A model generated the notes under the pieces. The model saw only the letters and a program-made list of their open reading frames with translations, searched no databases and was not told the DNA's origin. DNA of 64,000 bases from Aquilaria yunnanensis (lineage: Eukaryota; Streptophyta; Magnoliopsida; Malvales; Thymelaeaceae), in NCBI GenBank assembly GCA_039654915.1, contig CM077596.1, forward strand, positions 46,622,501-46,686,500, given 5' to 3'. A program made the position numbers and the translations under genes. Below, piece by piece: positions 1-12,108 of the stretch (its first letter is position 1; each line of letters starts with the position of its first letter).

Positions 1-33
1 AAACCGTTGGAAAAAGCCCATTTTTTAGTAGTG
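1..33. mobile_element. CACTA transposon terminus, cut by window edge
   Basis: Read on the minus strand, the end begins CACTACTAAAAAATGGGC and runs into a CCAACGG subterminal motif. CACTA is the diagnostic terminus of plant En/Spm-type transposons. The body lies outside the window. TTG (34-36) would be the 3-bp target duplication, but the partner side is not visible. Confidence 0.6.
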
Positions 34-819
34 TTGTAAGAGTGCTAAAAGTATATTGGTAGTCAAAATAATATAGCTGAAAATTTTAATAAATTCTATT
101 AACATAAATTACAACTAATTTAATTAACGCTATATTAAAAATTTCCAGGTCGCATAAAAAAATCACCACATTTATGTAACATAATATAAATTTATACATT
201 CCACGTTCTTTAATAGGAGGTTAGTATCCCATCTTAAGCTCTACCTTTCACTAGGTAAGTACATAATAGATAAAATAATTCTCTATTTTTTGGCATTCAC
301 GCAAGGAGGGTTTTGGTTAAGCACGTGGTGGTGAGGCAAAAAATTTCGATTCTGTGCAAATCTAGATTTGATGTTTCCGGTTTTCAATTAAGCCTCTGGT
401 TCAATTAAGCCGTGATGCCAGGGAAACAGAGCGACTTGTATCGTAATAAAAGAACAGTTGTAGGATTCTAACAGACATGAGTAGAAGAAGACAGAGATTT
501 GAAATTGAAATTGGGTTGTAGTAGGTGAGTGAATAGAATAAAGATAAGTGTCAGCACTTTAATCTAAAATTCAAATCTAATTAAATAGGCTGTTCACTTG
601 TATTATGACAATTGAAAATGTTCTAAAAATTTGTAGCACCATTTGCTTAAAATATTACGTACATAAACTTTGAGCGACATTGAATACAGTAACACTTATA
701 AAACATTTACTAAAAATATCATAATAAAATCTAGGATGACATTTTCCTCATCTCTTTTGATGTATGACAAATATCACAGAATATAATTTTTGTTGTAGAT
801 GGTTAGTCGGAAAGTATAC
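34..819. other. AT-rich intergenic DNA, nothing recognised
   Basis: No open frame, RNA gene or clear terminal repeats were seen here. The stretch has short A/T runs only. Confidence 0.6.
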
Positions 820-1260
820 ATTTTTTTTTTGAACAGCGGAAAAGAATGAATTATGTTACTGAACAGACAAAAAATTGTACATGCATACACAACTAGCAAG
901 AAGCTAGTCCTAGCTACCCATTGATGTCCCCCAACACTCCCTTATAACAATGCTTACATAAAAAAGTAAACATGAATCCAGTAATAATATAATAGTGGGA
1001 AGATTCCTGTTTTCAACCCTCAAACAGACATGTGGGACAAAGCTCAAGTTGAGGATGATCTTCCCTCCCATTGATCTTTTAAAGAGAGCTGTGAGAGTTT
1101 TCCCAACCCTTAACAACATTAAAGACAAAAGCTTGCCTTGTTGTGTTCGGTCGTCGAAGGCGAAACCGAGTGCCCTCGAGTTGCCCACATGAGTGTGTCC
1201 ACTCCCACGCCTTTCCAACTCCGAAAGCCACTTTCTTTGTCTTATACTCTCTCAACAATC
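820..1260 (-). repeat. Possible retroposed fragment or partial LTR ending in poly(A)
   Basis: On the minus strand this stretch ends in an A run (the T run at about 821-830), as expected for a retroposed transcript or a poly(A)-terminated LTR fragment. It carries the longest open frame of the first 1.4 kb (910-1218, minus, 102 codons), which matches no family I recognise. The sequence around 930-945 (minus) resembles a polypurine-then-TGTTGGG LTR start. I could not find flanking target duplications. Confidence 0.25.
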
Positions 1261-1918
1261 ACGAACAACACCACTCATGTTAAGCAAACATTTTGATAAC
1301 CTTTGGACCTATATTAAGTGAAAATGTGTTAATTTGGACACATTAAGTAAAAATGTGTCTATAAATTGGTAAATGGTAACACTTGTCTTGACAAAGGTCA
1401 GGGTTAAAGTGCCGGTCATACTTTTCACAAAAAAAGACTAATTTAGAAGTAGTCTAATTACAATCTAAATTTTTTAGATTTCACTTTGCAGACACTTCAC
1501 TCCCTAAACTTTCTAATAATAACTTTCTCTACTTTTTACTTGTAAAACAATTCCAAGTATAAAAAAAAATGTAAAAACATGTTAATCACTCCATTCTTGA
1601 CAACCTACTCATGTGGGCAGTCGGGTACCCTTTTACCCAAGTCACTGATGCATACCATACCAGCTATTCATATATACACTTCTAATATTGACTTTTACAA
1701 GTAAGTAAATTGAGCAGGAATATTTCTAATATTCTATCCAACATTTGAATATAATGTTGTCTCATAATATCATCTTCCCAAAAGAAAAAGGAAATGGTAT
1801 TGATATGTAATTGACCATAGCTCTATTTCTTTCGTTGTTCAGAAATATCTTAAATATTTAACTTGTTCAGAAATGTCTTGAATATTATCTTCACTTGTTT
1901 AATTTTTATTTCATTTAG

Positions 1919-2026
1919 ATTAAGAAGCTTGTTAAAGAAATTAATCAGATTTTTGTGGAGCAAAAGAATCAAATTGTAAGAAATTATAAATCAAAGCATT
2001 TTATTCATTTGAATTCCAAGGATTAA
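1919..2026 (+). pseudogene. Exon relic, unknown gene (copy 1)
   Basis: An acceptor-like TTTCATTTAG precedes 35 open codons ending in TAA. The same frame is kept in copy 2 (15932-16060). The shared core is KEI-QI-V-QKNQIVRNYKS, and many of the differences are third-position changes (CAG/CAA, AAT/AAC, GTA/GTT, AAA/AAG). This suggests descent from a coding exon rather than chance. I do not recognise the protein. Beyond the core the copies differ in frame, and copy 1 stops earlier. It could be the last exon of a lost host gene or of an unrecognised element. Confidence 0.35.
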
Positions 2027-2039
2027 AAAGAAGTAATAT

Positions 2040-2330
2040 GTAGATAAAAAGGAGGAGCCGCCGCGCGAAAGAAACGAGAGAAGACGAGTGCGCACGGAGA
2101 GCCGCGCGAAGGGCGAAGTTGCGATTGGGGCGGTGGACGAAGTAACTGGAGAAAAACGAAATTGGGAACAGACAAGGGCACGAGGTGCCCGACGAGGCGA
2201 CAAGAGAGAGAGACACAACTTGGTTCTTAGATTCTTTTTCTCTTCCTCTTTTATTTACGAATTGGACTTCTATATTCTTTCTTCATGTCTTGTTCTTTTT
2301 ACTTGGCATTGTTGATTGTTATTGTTGAAT
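2040..2330 (+). other. GC-rich island, conserved in copy 2
   Basis: A CpG-rich stretch (GCCGCCGCGCGAA and similar) stands out from the AT-rich surroundings and recurs at 16060-16350. Both strands have open frames in copy 1 (2088-2315 plus, 1991-2218 minus). Indels in copy 2 break correspondence in both, so I do not call it coding. It may be an old promoter, 5' exon or 3' end linked to the exon relic just upstream. Confidence 0.3.
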
Positions 2331-3650
2331 TTAGTATGTGCTATGAACATGAATGTAGCCTAATTGAATTATTTTAATTAATTTATTTAATTACATGTTT
2401 AGCCTATTTTTTTACCGTAATGAGTATTATTTATAGTTGACCATAATAAATAATTTATTTTAGAAATTTGAATGAATGACCGATGTGTGAAATTTGATCC
2501 ATACGCTAGAAAAATAGAGTTGCAATAATTGGGATAGAGATATATTTATTTATTGTGATGTCAATTTGACAACTTGAATTTAATGAGTTTGATTTAATTA
2601 TACCAGATATCGAGAAATAGTTATAAATTGGTCAAACATGCTACACTTACTTGAGAGAGAGTTATAGTATTAGGAGTGATTGTTAACAACTAAAATCATG
2701 CTCAAATAATTAATTGGAAGACCCTCAGTTAGGTAAAACTCAAGCGTTAATTATCCCACAATCATTTCCTTCCTGATTTGTTAATTTCATCATTGTTTAG
2801 TTTAATCTTATTTAATTTTATTACCACAAAATTTGAACTAATTTATTTTCATTTTCCTACACAATTAAATATTTGTTCTTTATTATATCAATACTTTGAT
2901 TTGTCTTGGGGATTAAAACTTGCTAGAACCGACTCTGTGCAGTTTCAAAATTAGTCTTATCATATTGTTAATCATTATTCAAAGATCAAGAGAGTGCTAA
3001 TTTAGGATGTCAAATTTAATATAACTAAATACTTGTTATAATTGAACTTGATCTTTGAGTATAAAATCACAAGGTTTTTAACTTATGACACAGGAATCCA
3101 CGATTCAAGCGTCCTATGTCTATCTACACTTTAATAAAAAGAAAGCCTTATTACAGCTGTGTAGCTAAAACAATTTAATAAAAAATTTGAAATTTTGCTA
3201 AAATGTATTTGAAGTATAACATTTTTTACACATATTAATAATCTAAAATGAAAATCTCAACTCTAGAAATGTGATTATAAATTGGATGCCACCATCAGTA
3301 AGGCAAGTTATGTGTGCTACTTATGCCAAAAATAGTCTAAAGGGAGCTAGTGATTATGGTAGCGTTTTAAGTGTTAGATAGTTCTTTAAAAATTATTATA
3401 AGATCTTCTTTCATAATAATATTTTAAACCATTTGGGATCACATAAAATTATAAACTTATTTTTAGAATTATTTTCTAAAAAATACATTTATTATTATTA
3501 TTATTTTAAATTAAAATCTAAGGAATAACATATTTAAATAAAATTAAAAACCTTAAATATCTTCTTCATATGCTATGCGTTATGAATCAAGTGTGAGGTT
3601 TGGTGTTTGTTTGGTGAATAAGGATTACTAGTTCATTAGGATTGAGTTAA
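2331..3650. other. AT-rich non-coding part of duplicated unit
   Basis: There is no sustained open frame. It aligns to about 16350-19350 of copy 2, where the MULE-like element and the MITE are inserted. The corresponding positions here are uninterrupted (near 3056 and 3412), so they serve as empty sites. A short (TTA)n run lies near 3490. Confidence 0.6.
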
Positions 3651-3651
3651 C

Positions 3652-4005
3652 ATGTTTTGGTTGATTGGATGTGGGACCCAAATATGGTTGCCCACAAAGG
3701 TGAATGAAATTACGATTAGGCCAGCTGCCTCTTCACCTCCCCCCTCAATTTGTGTCCTACCCTCCTTTTCCATCGCCTTCACTGTCATTAGCTGCCCTAA
3801 TGATGACTACTTTGACATCAAAGTCAAGTCCTCTCTCAAATTCATTTCAACTTCAAATCCTCTCCTACAAGGGCATTTTTGCGCCCTTTTTCTCTTTGAT
3901 CCCCAAACCAGAGTTGTTACCAGCATTAACCTTAACCATGACAAGTATAAGTCCTTTCTGTTTGGGGCATTCCAACTCATTTGGATTTTGGTCAAGTTGC
4001 GTTGA
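3652..4005 (+). pseudogene. Open frame of unknown origin (copy 1)
   Basis: 117 codons are open from an ATG in MFWLIGCGT. The counterpart in copy 2 (19373-19612 and beyond) starts with the same residues but has internal stops and frame changes. The composition (many Ser, Pro, Ile, Phe) matches no family I know. This is probably a decayed or fortuitous frame inside the duplicated unit rather than a working gene. Confidence 0.15.
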
Positions 4006-4244
4006 AAAATATATAGGTCGAATTGGGTACAAGCTTTAGTGCCCTCTACCGATCTCTCCGATTACATTGAAATTGAATCCAATTGAATTGGATCTACTAC
4101 AAGAGTCGAATAGAAAACCCTAGACCACCTAGATTGTACCTCTTAATCCATGCGCAAAGAGCCTCTGTGAAATTGACCTAATCTCCTGCTCCAGTTGGTT
4201 CCTTTCATAGCGCACCAATAAATTGTGGTTCCAATGCAATTGAC

Positions 4245-4440
4245 AATTAGGGGCGAACTTAGGTTTTTTTTATAAAGGATGGGTCAAAATAAATATTTTT
4301 CTAAACTATAGTTTTTACAAAGAATTTAATCAATTTTAAGGAATGGCCAAAATACTTTTTCGTTTAAATTCTAAATTAAGCTATAAATATTTTACAATTT
4401 TAGGGGGCCCAGGCCCCTACTAGTCCCATTTAGTTCTACC
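4245..4440. repeat. Dispersed repeat, copy 1 of 3
   Basis: The stretch runs from near GGGGCGAACTTAGG to GGGGGCCCAGGCCCC. The same sequence recurs at about 28300-28480 (from the duplication) and, inverted, at about 34255-34430. The inverted copy is outside the clear duplicated blocks, so it behaves like a small mobile or dispersed repeat. Its superfamily was not determined. Confidence 0.4.
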
Positions 4441-5821
4441 CATTTTGACAACTAAGTCCTACCAATAGCACTATAACATATACCTCATATAGAGACAAAA
4501 CTAGTAATCCCACATTAGAATTCTCGTGTGAGCTATAAAGATAAAAACCATGTTAACACATGTTACCCACATTTTTTTTTATATTCAGAATCAGGAAAAT
4601 AGTCTAAGGGAAAAAAGTGGCTGCTAGGTTGTGGCCAGAGAAATATGCTATTGCATAATCATCACCAACGAACAAAGATTAAACTTCTCCATCTTATTAA
4701 CAACCTAGGCTACTAAGCTTGCCAAGGTTGGATCTGATGGCTTCTGGGTACAAGAAACATTAGTGACCCTGTGAAAAATTTGAAAGAATAGTAATATATT
4801 GCAGAGAAAAAGCCTTTGTTGTAAGAATTGCCTCTTTATAGCTTCCACTTTCGCTTCCAATGTCAAGGAGCAATTTGGCCACATTTTCTTTGATGATATT
4901 TAGGAGGAGTGTTTGACCAAATCCACACCCAAGCCACCGCGCCAAATCTTGTTGATTTGTGCCACGCACCGTCAACCACAAATATTATGGGATTTCAATC
5001 TAGAGACAACAATTTCCTAGATCCGCACAAATGACATTGTTTGTTTGGAAGGTTTACATAAAAGACCCTTTACATGGATAGGAAGTCTTTAGATAAAAAA
5101 GTCTGTTGAATAATTGTTTTTCTTCTGGTTGTCAAGGACCAGGAATCAAATGGTGCATTACGAAAAATGCACTTATTTCATCCTAGCCAAATAATCTAAA
5201 AAGTAAAGACTAAGTAAGTTCCAATCAAAGGACCATTTAGTGGAGAAAGCTAGGAAAGAAGTCAATTAGGCCTCAAAGGAATCAGAGTTATCCTATGGTT
5301 GATAAGTGGAAAAGGTACCCTATATGTCTATAGATTTGGTGCAACCTCAAAATAAATCAAGTGATGTCTCATCTTCAAAATTACATCAATAACAAATGTG
5401 GCTTTAAAGGTCACCATGAGAAGCAAGGCTACTGCCTGTCAGAACAGCATTTAGAAGAAACCTCCATAAGAAGACCTTAAGTTTTGGGGCAATTGTAATC
5501 CTCATACTATTTTCATAACTCTAGAGAATTCTACGTTTGGAGAAGATCCTACCAAACCACCAGAAGGGAGTAATAAATGGTTAGACCTCTAGATCACAAG
5601 TTGAAAATAACCATTCTTAGTAGTATAAGAGCCTTTGGAATTTCCTATCCAAACCACAGTATCTCTCATTTTGAATGCAGTAAGGGGAGAAAGGGCAAGG
5701 ATATATTGTACAATATCTTTAGGAAAAAGTTGTCTGAGCAAAGTCAAATTCCACCCCTCACCATTACCAAGCCTAAAATCTGCCACCCAAAGTCTTTGAC
5801 CAGGTCAAGAAAGGGAGCAAG

Positions 5822-6034
5822 TTAGATTAATTGTTGAGGACCCTTTTCCAAGATCCACTGATCCTCCCAAACCCAAATAAAAAAGCCATTATCGATTTTC
5901 CACTGGTGAGACTCCTTAAAAAATTCTCTTCCATAGATCAAACTTTTCCAAACTGGGGATATTGAGCTATTAACTTCCACCGGCCATATGGAGTGAGCTG
6001 AGCCATATTTAGCAATGAGAACCTTATAAACCAT
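5822..6034 (-). pseudogene. LINE RT C-terminal region (copy 1)
   Basis: A 70-codon frame reads VYKVLIAKYG and later WKIDNGFFIWVWEDQWI, the segment between RT and the zinc-finger domain in plant L1 elements. The usual GxGxxIxIWxDxWI pattern is recognisable. A further minus-strand piece, 5589-5786, contains the zf-RVT lead-in (DTVVWIGNSKGSYTTKNGY). Confidence 0.65.
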
Positions 6035-6399
6035 CCTATTTTGATTTTCATTAAAATTCCTCCAAAATTTTTTTCATAATAATGCTTGGTTGAATAATGT
6101 TAAGTCCTTTATGGCCAAACCACCAAGTCCTTTTTAGAGCATTAGCAAAGCTTTCTGCTTGAGGTGGACACCTCTTTTATCACTAGAACTTGACCGCCAA
6201 AACCTAATGAGATTTTTTTAGATATAGTCTAAAATAGTAACAGGTACTTTGAACATCAACATGATGTGAACTAAGGTTGAAGAAAATGTGCCTGGTGTTA
6301 TTGAACATTCTCCATTTCCAATTTTCCAACTAGCTTTTAACCTTACTTGCCAAGAAATGAAATGTTGCATTCTTAAAGAGATCTTGGAATAAAGTGTAA

Positions 6400-7092
6400 T
6401 TAGGTAACAGAGTATTCCTGTATTGATCTGAAAAAGAAGAACTTGACAAAATTCTGTTTATTGAGATAATGTAACATTTTTACTAAATGTCCATCAGGCT
6501 TCCTAAAGTTGACTTTTTGACTCACTGCCCTAGAATATAAAGCCAATGTACTCTGAAGGACCTGGATTGAGTCCTTATTAGGCCAAAAGAATATGAGACA
6601 GTCATCGGCAAAAAATAGATGGTTGATAAAAGAACCATTACGACTAGCTCTAAGTCCAATAAACAACCTTGATCTTTGAGGCAAAGACACGTAATTGGAG
6701 AAAGATTTTTCATAAAGAACAAATAGATATGGAGAGAAAGGATCTGCTTAACAAATACGTAACACTGAAGAAAACCAATCTATGGTACATCTGTGAACCA
6801 AAACTGGGTAGGAGACCATTGAGACACATTGGCTGATCAATTGAATCAATTTAGTTGGGAAATTCATAACAATCATTATGTTTTCAATGAAAGACCATTG
6901 AAGGATGTCATATGCTTTATGAATATCCAATTTGAGTGTTGCTTTATACCCTCGAGGCCTACTCTTTGAATTCATAGTCCTGACAGCATGGAAGATTACA
7001 TGTGCTATGATGATGTTATCCTGAATGCTTCTTCTAGGTGCAAAACTAGACTGATACTCTAATACCATGCTAGACATTAAAGAGTGTTTCAA
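6400..7092 (-). pseudogene. LINE reverse transcriptase fragment (copy 1)
   Basis: Two overlapping-frame pieces carry non-LTR RT signatures: SSFAPRRSIQDNIIIAH (finger/palm start), KLDIHKAYD (motif A) and FADDCLIFF (the catalytic xxDD box, still intact). The frame changes between them, near 6700-6750. Relative to copy 2 a short block before SSFAPRR has been lost near 7100. The RT would copy LINE RNA by target-primed reverse transcription. This copy cannot make a full protein. Confidence 0.75.
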
Positions 7093-8165
7093 AGGCTTAT
7101 TATTCTATAATCCTTAATCATCAGAGTGTCCCGAATTTTAGGGATCAAAGTGATAAAGGTACGATTAATCTGACGGAGGAGAAAACCCCTATTAAGGAAA
7201 GCTAGAGCCATTTCTACAATTGAACCACCTATGATGTGCTAGAATTTCTTGAAGATAATAAGGTGAATTCCATCTTGCTGAGGAGATTTCAAACTCCGTT
7301 GCTAGAAAGGTGCACATTAAATCTCTTCTACGGAGAAAGAAGTAGAAATGGTTGTACATTGATGGGCTGCTAAAGTGCTTGATATAGCTGAACATAATAT
7401 ATTATGTGCTTCCTCCTAAGGCATTGGCGGATTACTAAATAGCCAAACAAAGTAGGACTTGATATGGCCTATAATGCCTTCATCTGAGTATATCCATGTA
7501 TCCTGCTCTGTTTCAATGGTTAAGATTTGAGTTCTGAGACGTCTACTTTTGGTTGCCATGTGGATGAATTTGGTATTTTTATCCCCCATGGCAAGCCAAG
7601 AGATACAAGATTTCTAGGCCTAGATGTATTCCACATTTGCAAGAAGAGAAATATGTTTCGTTCTCAAAACAAAAATTTGCTCATGATTGGCTAGCACATT
7701 CGACCCTCTTTGCTTCTCAATCAATTATTGCTCTGCATGAGTTAATTCTAAGCTGAAGGCTACCCAGTGATGTTTTGTTCCACTGTTGAAGTATAGGAAC
7801 CATTTGTGAACATTTTTAGGCAGCCTAGAACATCTTATAATTGGCTCATTCAATTGAACCGGTTAAATCAGTTAACCTATCACCTAGCCATCTCTCTGAG
7901 GTTCGCTCTCCGGGATTAGTCTAATAACATTGCTTAAAAAACTATGGCTAGCAAAATTTGGATTCTTCTTTAATTTTTAACCCCTCGTCAATAGGACTTG
8001 ATGGATGACAAGAATGTACGTCGCTACTTGGTAAACCTAAAACAGCCATTGAATGGAATCTTCTTTGGCCTCCCCTCGTTCACACTAAGAAACAGATACT
8101 TCGCTTTCTCCCAAAACATTTATCGGATCTCTAATTCACAATGAACCAGTGGAAGGACTTATTTA

Positions 8166-8170
8166 GAAGT
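8166..8170. repeat. Target-site duplication GAAGT, left
   Basis: Identical to 15063-15067, directly outside the right end of the gypsy element. A 5-bp duplication is normal for LTR elements. Confidence 0.9.
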
Positions 8171-8702
8171 TGATATGATCAAGGAAGGCACACATGGAGA
8201 AGGCAAGGACCCATTTTATTTTCATTCAATTCCTATTTAGATACATTATTTAGGATGTTATTTAGACTATGGAATTAATTCAGGTCGCTTAGGACAAGTG
8301 GCATACGCTGCATACACTAAACAAGGTTAGAAAGGTTTAGGATTCCTAGTTTGACTAGGTTTTCTTGAGTCCTTTGTAACTAGGTTTCCTTGGTGACTTG
8401 GGCTGCAAATTTTGCCTAGCTTTTTACCCTAGTTTAGGCCTATATAAAGGCACATATTCTGGATGTAAACACATAGATTATTGCTGAAATAATATTGCTC
8501 TTAGGAGAGATTTTCTCTTTGGTTTTTTGTGGACCGCCTTGGTGCACAAGTGTGCTTGTGTTCTTGGAGTTCTATACTTCTCGTTTCTAATCACAGGTTG
8601 ATTAGGGGTGGGCATTTCAAACATAGTCTTTTGATGTCTTGTGGAGCTTGAATCACATCTTGGGAGCGTTTCATGGTCTTTATACCATAGGGGTTCGCAT
8701 CA
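8171..8702 (+). repeat. Gypsy 5' LTR, internally deleted (532 bp)
   Basis: Starts TGATATGATC and ends GGGTTCGCATCA. Compared with the 3' LTR (986 bp) it lacks 454 bp after GGACCCAT, joining directly to TTATTTTCATTC. The remaining sequence differs from the 3' LTR at roughly 6 percent of sites by eye. The lost block is the part that carries the C-terminal pol-like frame in the 3' LTR. Confidence 0.95.
8441..8450 (+). promoter_or_regulatory. TATA box of gypsy 5' LTR
   Basis: TATATAAAGG lies in the 5' LTR and is repeated in the 3' LTR at 14801-14810. It is placed where the U3/R start would be expected. Transcription would run into the leader at 8703. Confidence 0.6.
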
Positions 8703-8703
8703 A

Positions 8704-8719
8704 TTGGTATCAAAGCCAC
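8704..8719 (+). promoter_or_regulatory. Primer-binding site, gypsy element
   Basis: TTGGTATCAAAGCC follows the 5' LTR end after two bases. It matches the complement of the plant initiator Met-tRNA 3' end (TGGTATCAGAGC) with one change. Confidence 0.8.
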
Positions 8720-9600
8720 AAGTTCCATAAAAGGACATATCTTGTGTTCTTGTTTATCTTTGGTTTTATTTCAATTTTTTTCTGGTAATTTTGTGTCTTA
8801 ATTCTTTGTTTTAATCCTTTTTCTTCTTGTTTCAGGTCTGTCCTTTTTAATCCATTCTTGTTCAAGTCCGAAAATCACAAAAACAATAAAAAGAAGTCAA
8901 TTCATGTTATCTAGTGTTATCGGTTTTAATTCGTTTGTTCTTGTTTATTTCTTATCTTTCTATTTCATGTCCAGCCCTATGAATCTCTTGTTTTTATTTT
9001 TTCTAGCATCCTAGAGTCAAGAAAACATCAAAAAAAGAAGGATCAAAGTTCAGCAAGTTTCGGTATCAAAAAGTTGTTTCAAAATTGTGCAAGTTTTAAT
9101 AGTTTCTTGTTTTGGCCGAAAAGAAATCTAACTTTTTGTCTTTGGCAGCGAGGAACTTCAAGGAGAAAGTTGTTTTAGCATCAAAACAGCAAGCAAAAAA
9201 AAAAAAAAGAAAGAAAAACAAGATAAAAGAAGAAAGAAAATAAAAGAAAAAGAAAAGAACAAAGAAAAGAGCTTGCAAAAAGAAGTTTTCTCAAAGAATT
9301 GAAAGTTTTGCCCCCCAAAACCTATCTTATTGTTTTTGAGTCAAAAAGTTTTTTTATAGTTCTTGTGATCATCAATTGTAGGAGCTTCCTAGAGTCTTTT
9401 AAACCTTATTTAGCCCACCTCTTTTGGAGTCAAAATAGTTCTTTAAGAATTCAAGTTTTCTTGTGTGCTTTAAGAATAGTTTTATTAGAACTTTTGAGGA
9501 CTCTTTGAATAGCAATATCTCACTAACAAATTGAGTGTTTGAGTGTTCATTTTTTGAGTGAAACATGTAAGGTGAGTGTTTGTGAGGATCTTTGTTTTTC
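8720..9600 (+). other. Gypsy leader, A/purine-rich
   Basis: This is the non-coding leader between primer site and gag. About 9190-9285 is a nearly pure A/G tract (AAAAAAAAAAAAAAGAAAG and similar). The small open frames here are low-complexity artefacts. Confidence 0.7.
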
Positions 9601-10920
9601 ATGAGTATGGAGGGCCAGGAGGATAGGAGGATGGAAGTAAGACCCCATGAGGAGCCAACCATGAGAGAGCTTCAAGAAACTCTCAATATAATTGTGGGGA
9701 GGATTAAGGACATTGATTTGAGATTGCCAAGGAGACCAAATCCTATCTTGCAACCAAGGAGAGGTCCAAGGAGGGAGGAACCCGAGGAGGAAGAAGGGCA
9801 TTGGCATGACCATGGGCTTTTAAGAAAGGGGGAGCCAAGAGAGGATAACAATCTAAGCTCCATCAAACTTACCATTCCACCTTTTCAAGGGAGGAGTGAT
9901 CCGGATGCATATTGGGAATGAGAGCAAAAGATTGAGATGGTGTTTGAGTGCCATCACTATTCTGAGGAAAAGAAAGTTAAATTGGCTACTATTGAATTCA
10001 CTGATTATGCTCTTGTATGGTGGAACCAAGTTGTCACTTCTAGGAGAAGGAATGAGGAGGAACCCATCAATACATGGAGAGCTCTTAAATCCATGATGAG
10101 AAGGAGATTTGTTCCAAGTTACTCCTATAGAGATCAACACCTCAAACTTCAAAGGCTTGTGCAAGGCTAAAGGAGTGTGGAGGATTACCACAAGAACTTG
10201 GAGATGACACTAACCCGAGCCAATATCATTGAGGATGAGGAGGCTACCATTGCTAGATTCATCATTGACCTTCACCATGAGATTGCCAACAAAGTGGAGA
10301 TGGTGCCATATGTCAACATGGAGGATTTGCTTCACCATGCCACTAAGGCCGAAAGAATCATCAAGAGGTCTAAGGCATCCAAGATGGCTCAAGGAGGAAG
10401 TTCCACATGGAGGGGAACATGGATTAACGAGGCACCAAAGCCAAGAATGGAGGCTACCAAGGGAGGCATGTCTCGGCCTTAACAAGACAAACCCAAGGTG
10501 TCACCCAAAGATGTGCCTAAGTCAAGAGAGATTGAGTGCTTTAAGTGTAAAGGCAAGGGGCACTACATGAGAGGTTGTCCTAACAAAAAAGTGATGATTC
10601 TCAAAGATGATGGTGAGATCACATCCGAGGAGGAGGATGCCATGGAGGAGATATCACCTTTGAAGGATGATGAGCAAAACACACTTGAGCCCGAGGAGGG
10701 TGACTTTGCTTTTGTTGCTAAGAGAGCTCTAAGTGTGCAAGCCAAGGAGAAGGCCAATCAAAGAGAGTGTATCTTTCACACTAGATGCCGAATTAAAGAT
10801 CAAGTGTGCAGCCTCATTGTTGATGGAGGAAGTTGCACTAATGTATCAAGTTCAACCATGGTGGAGAAGTTGAAGCTTCCAACTCAAAAGCACCACAACC
10901 ATATAGGCTTTAATGGTTGA
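9601..10920 (+). pseudogene. gag: Gypsy gag with protease start
   Basis: One frame runs from ATG 9601 (MEGQEDRR after MS) to TGA 10918-10920, broken by stops at about 9917, 10168 and 10480. It contains a capsid-like region (YWE...VFECHHYSEEKKVKLA), a CCHC knuckle CFKCKGKGHYMRGC (CX2CX4HX4C, intact, about 10534-10575) and the retropepsin active-site region IVDGGSCTNV (about 10816-10845). The product would form the virus-like particle and package element RNA. The stop at 9917 looks like a TGG-to-TGA change. The protease continues in another frame after 10920. Confidence 0.85.
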
Positions 10921-11475
10921 ATGATCCCGGGGAGGTAAAGGTGGTAAAACAAGTATCGGTTCACTTTAAAATGGCACTTACCATGATCAAGTTTTTTGTG
11001 ATGTTGTCCCTATGCAAGCTTGCCATATTTTGCTTGGAAGGCCGTGGCAATTTGACAAGAAGGTCACACATGATGGAGAGAAGAACTTGTACTCATTTGT
11101 TCATGAAGGAAGGCCGGTTACACTTAGTCCACTTTCACCACAAGTTTTGGAGGACAAAGAAAACTTCAAAGTAAGGTTGAGAGAAAAATAAATGAGGGGA
11201 AAGTTGAAGGCAAGAGTGAAGAGAGGAAAGCCGAGAGACAACATAAGAGAACAAGTGAGATGAATAACCATGAGAGGAAGAAGAGTGGAGAGTTTCTGAG
11301 AGAAAAGAATGAGAGAAAGTTGAGTGGCAAGAAAGAGTGCTATATTGCTAAAATGAGTGATGTGATGAAAGTCATTCAAGCACAAAGACCAGTGCTTCTT
11401 TTAATTTACAAAGAATCTTTACTTGTTGTCAATGATCTAACACATCTTCGTAGCATTGTTGTGTCTTTGTTGTAG
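10921..11475 (+). pseudogene. Gypsy protease remainder and RT linker, frameshifted
   Basis: A frame beginning LGRPWQFDKKVTHDG (about 11034 onward) is the expected protease-to-RT linker, but it lies in a different frame from gag. It ends in TAA after a charged stretch (about 11190). The next 280 bp are rich in Arg, Lys, Glu and Ser codons and run to a TAG at 11473-11475, right before the RT block. Confidence 0.6.
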
Positions 11476-12108
11476 GACTTTGAAGACGTTTTCCCTGAAG
11501 ATCCAAGAGGTTTGCCTCCAATTAGAGGCATTAAGCATCAAATAGACCTAGTCCCGGGAGCACCAATTCCAAATAAGCCAGCCTATAGAACCAATCCTGA
11601 GGAGACTAAGGAGATTAAGAAGAAAGTAAAGGAGTTGTTGGACAAAGGCCTTGTGAGGGAAAGTTTGAGTCCTTGTGGCGTACCTCTACTTTTGGTGCCA
11701 AAGGAGGATAGTTCATGGCGCATGTGCATGTATTGTAGACCTGTCAACAAGATCACTGTAAAGTATAGACATCCTATTCCTAGACTTGATGATATGCTTG
11801 ATGAGTTGAATGGTTCTACTTTGTTTTCAAAGATTGATTTAAAAAGTGGGTACCATCAAATTAGAATGAGGGAAGGGGATGAATGGAAAACTGCTTTCAA
11901 AACAAAGTTTAGACTTTATGAATGGTTAGTTATGCCTTTTGGACTAACTAATGCTCCTAGTACTTTCATGAGACTTATGAATCATGTCTTGCATGACTTC
12001 ATTGGTAGGTTTATTGTTGTGTACTTTGATGATATCTTAGTATATAGCAAGAACTTAGAAGAGCATGTTGGATACCTCACACAAGTACTAAGCACTTTAA
12101 GAGGATAA
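11476..12108 (+). pseudogene. pol: Gypsy reverse transcriptase (N and palm regions)
   Basis: 211 codons are open. Recognisable blocks are [20 protein letters not shown], the motif A region [31 protein letters not shown] and the catalytic YFDDILVYS. All are typical of Ty3/gypsy RT and their key residues are intact. The frame stops at TAA 12106-12108, and the same frame continues after it (KCSFCVDKVVFLGFVVS), so this is a nonsense mutation rather than the natural end. Confidence 0.9.

Larger units (their letters stand above)
1437..8156. repeat. Tandem duplication, copy 1 (about 6.7 kb)
   Basis: This unit is collinear with 15063-32250 once the insertions there are removed. It begins near ATTTAGAAGTAGTC and ends at CCAGTGGAAGG, and the second copy ends at the same point. 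Divergence is obvious by eye, with many substitutions and small indels, so the duplication is old. The copy carries empty sites for the MULE-like, MITE and copia insertions found in copy 2, and it shares the minus-strand LINE, so the LINE predates the duplication. Confidence 0.85.
4571..8156 (-). mobile_element. L1-type LINE, 5'-truncated, decayed (copy 1)
   Basis: The minus strand encodes, in L1 order, reverse transcriptase fragments (about 7300-6400), a thumb/connection region (6034-5822), a zinc-finger RVT-like region (about 5560-5290) and an RNase H-like stretch starting VDGAW (about 5000-4620). It ends in an A run (T run at 4571-4580). ORF1 and most or all of the endonuclease are missing. 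Many stops and frameshifts break every domain. The 5' end coincides with the end of the duplicated unit. The same element lies at 28618-32250. Confidence 0.8.

Noticed and set aside
2088..2315. Open frame in the GC-rich island
   Set aside because: Indels in the second copy destroy it, and the opposite strand is equally open, so there is no sign of coding selection.
9096..9278. Minus-strand open frame rich in Phe
   Set aside because: Antisense of the A-rich gypsy leader, low-complexity artefact.
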